Shown piece by piece: positions 63,221 to 64,000 of a stretch of 64,000 bases of DNA. Location of the stretch: positions 124,001 through 188,000 of the forward strand of contig NZ_ATJV01000070.1 in NCBI RefSeq assembly GCF_000443165.1, in the 5' to 3' direction. The position numbers and the translations under genes were made by a program. Every line of letters begins with the position of its first letter. Position 1 is the first letter of the stretch. This DNA is from Thauera terpenica 58Eu. Its GTDB lineage: Bacteria > Pseudomonadota > Gammaproteobacteria > Burkholderiales > Rhodocyclaceae. A model generated the notes under the pieces. It was not told the DNA's origin. It ran no database searches and saw only the letters and a list, made by a program, of their open reading frames with translations.

Positions 63221-64000
63221 TCAGGCCTCGGCACTGCACTGCTCGCCATAGCGCTGGCAATGGAAATCGCCGTCGCCCAGGCTGGCCTGCAGCACCCGGA
63301 TACGCTTCAGATAGAGGCCGACGTCGAGCTCGTCGGTCACGCCCATGCCCCCGTGCAGCTGCACCGCTTCGCGGCTGATGCGGTGGGCGGCATCGCCGGC
63401 CTTCCACTTCGCCAGGCTGACCAGACGCGCACGCGCGCCGGCGTCGAGCTCGGCATCGTCCATCGCCGCCAGACCCGCCATCACCGCGCTGCGCGCCAGG
63501 TGCAGGTGGGTAAAGCACCACGCCGCACGATGCTGCAGCGCCTGGAAGGAGCCGATAGGCACGTCGAACTGCACGCGCGTCTTCAGATAATCCACGGTGG
63601 TGTCGAACAAGGCCTGCGTGGCGCCCAGCAGTTCGGCCGCGATGCACGCCCGGCCGCGATCGAGCACCGTATCGAGCACCGCGAAGCCGTCGCCCTCTGC
63701 GCCCAGCAAGGCATCGGCGGCAAGCCGCACGTCTTTCAGCACGAGGCAGGCGTGGTTGCGCGAATCGATCGTCTTCATAGTCGTCAGCTGCACGCCAGGC
63801 GCGTCGGCGGCGACCAGGAAGAGGCTGATGCCGGCGCGCTCGCCGGCCTTGCCGGCAGTGCGCGCGACGACCACAAAGGCATCGGCGCCGATCCCATCGC
63901 TGATGAACAGCTTGCTGCCATTGAGCACGTAGCCCGCACCCTCACGCACTGCGGCGAGCGTGCTGGCCGCAGGATCGTGGCGCGGCTGCTCGTCGACGGC
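63221..64000 (-). CDS. Acyl-CoA dehydrogenase, C-terminal part (start lies beyond the window)
   Basis: The open frame continues past base 64000, so the N-terminus is missing; 259 codons are present. Visible features are GYVLNGSKLFISDGIGAD, RVQFDVPIGSFQALQHR (the R-x-Q-F FAD motif), and QLHGGMGVTDELDVGLYLKR near the end. It is a typical single-chain acyl-CoA dehydrogenase. With the SDR it probably forms an operon for another beta-oxidation step. Confidence 0.9.
   Translation of the reverse strand, partial: AVDEQPRHDPAASTLAAVREGAGYVLNGSKLFISDGIGADAFVVVARTAGKAGERAGISLFLVAADAPGVQLTTMKTIDSRNHACLVLKDVRLAADALLGAEGDGFAVLDTVLDRGRACIAAELLGATQALFDTTVDYLKTRVQFDVPIGSFQALQHRAAWCFTHLHLARSAVMAGLAAMDDAELDAGARARLVSLAKWKAGDAAHRISREAVQLHGGMGVTDELDVGLYLKRIRVLQASLGDGDFHCQRYGEQCSAEA

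Overview
The window is GC-rich, gene-dense bacterial DNA. The gene families (CysD/CysNC, RND pump with lipoprotein adaptor, Crp/Dnr-type regulator, coniferyl-aldehyde-type dehydrogenase, type II DMSO-reductase-family hydroxylase) suggest a betaproteobacterium. A facultatively anaerobic or denitrifying member of the Rhodocyclales sense (Sterolibacterium, Denitratisoma, Aromatoleum or Thauera relatives) is most likely. The taxonomic call is inference, since there is no rRNA in the window.

Layout. (1) 1-7269: a truncated SDR gene, then an MFS carrier, an alpha/beta hydrolase, an old-yellow-enzyme/FadH-type reductase, an NTF2-like protein, a 28-codon mini-gene, and cofE-cofD for coenzyme F420 assembly. 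(2) 7570-17396: an operon with its own promoter and operator. It starts with the gamma, beta and alpha subunits of an EbdABC/S25dABC-like molybdenum hydroxylase. A fused ChsH2-ChsH1-like hydratase, an Ltp2-like aldolase, a sulfotransferase and a DUF1214 protein follow, ending at a strong terminator. (3) 17507-25585: SDRs, an acyl-CoA synthetase, an NTF2-like protein, a TetR regulator, a zinc alcohol dehydrogenase, the TorD-like chaperone for the hydroxylase, and an aldehyde dehydrogenase. (4) 25722-29415: cysD, cysNC and cysQ, which make PAPS and remove PAP. (5) 29591-34815: TetR, a second sulfotransferase, a second DUF1214 protein, an SDR and an F420-type LLM oxidoreductase. (6) 34829-36591: a SerA-like dehydrogenase and a bacterioferritin-like protein. 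(7) 36877-43617: a second acyl-CoA module (Ltp-type thiolase, DUF35-MaoC protein, MaoC, acyl-CoA synthetase, two unlike acyl-CoA dehydrogenases), followed by a TPP-enzyme remnant. (8) 44207-64000: quinone and stress enzymes, regulators, a metal P-type ATPase with a separate HMA protein, an RND pump, relBE, an MFS pump, a secreted dienelactone-hydrolase-like protein, and an SDR/acyl-CoA dehydrogenase pair cut by the window end.

How the genes may work together (inference). A water-dependent Mo hydroxylase makes an alcohol on a branched or alicyclic side chain. Alcohol and aldehyde dehydrogenases and CoA ligases turn it into an acyl-CoA. Heteromeric acyl-CoA dehydrogenases, MaoC/DUF35 hydratases and Ltp2-type aldolases shorten it, as in steroid side-chain degradation. 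The unexplained part is a duplicated sulfotransferase + DUF1214 pair flanking PAPS-supply genes. It could activate a hydroxyl group by sulfonation so that it can be eliminated, the role played by phosphorylation in anaerobic cholesterol side-chain oxidation. F420 genes and an LLM enzyme add a second uncommon cofactor system. This is the best candidate for an undescribed system here.
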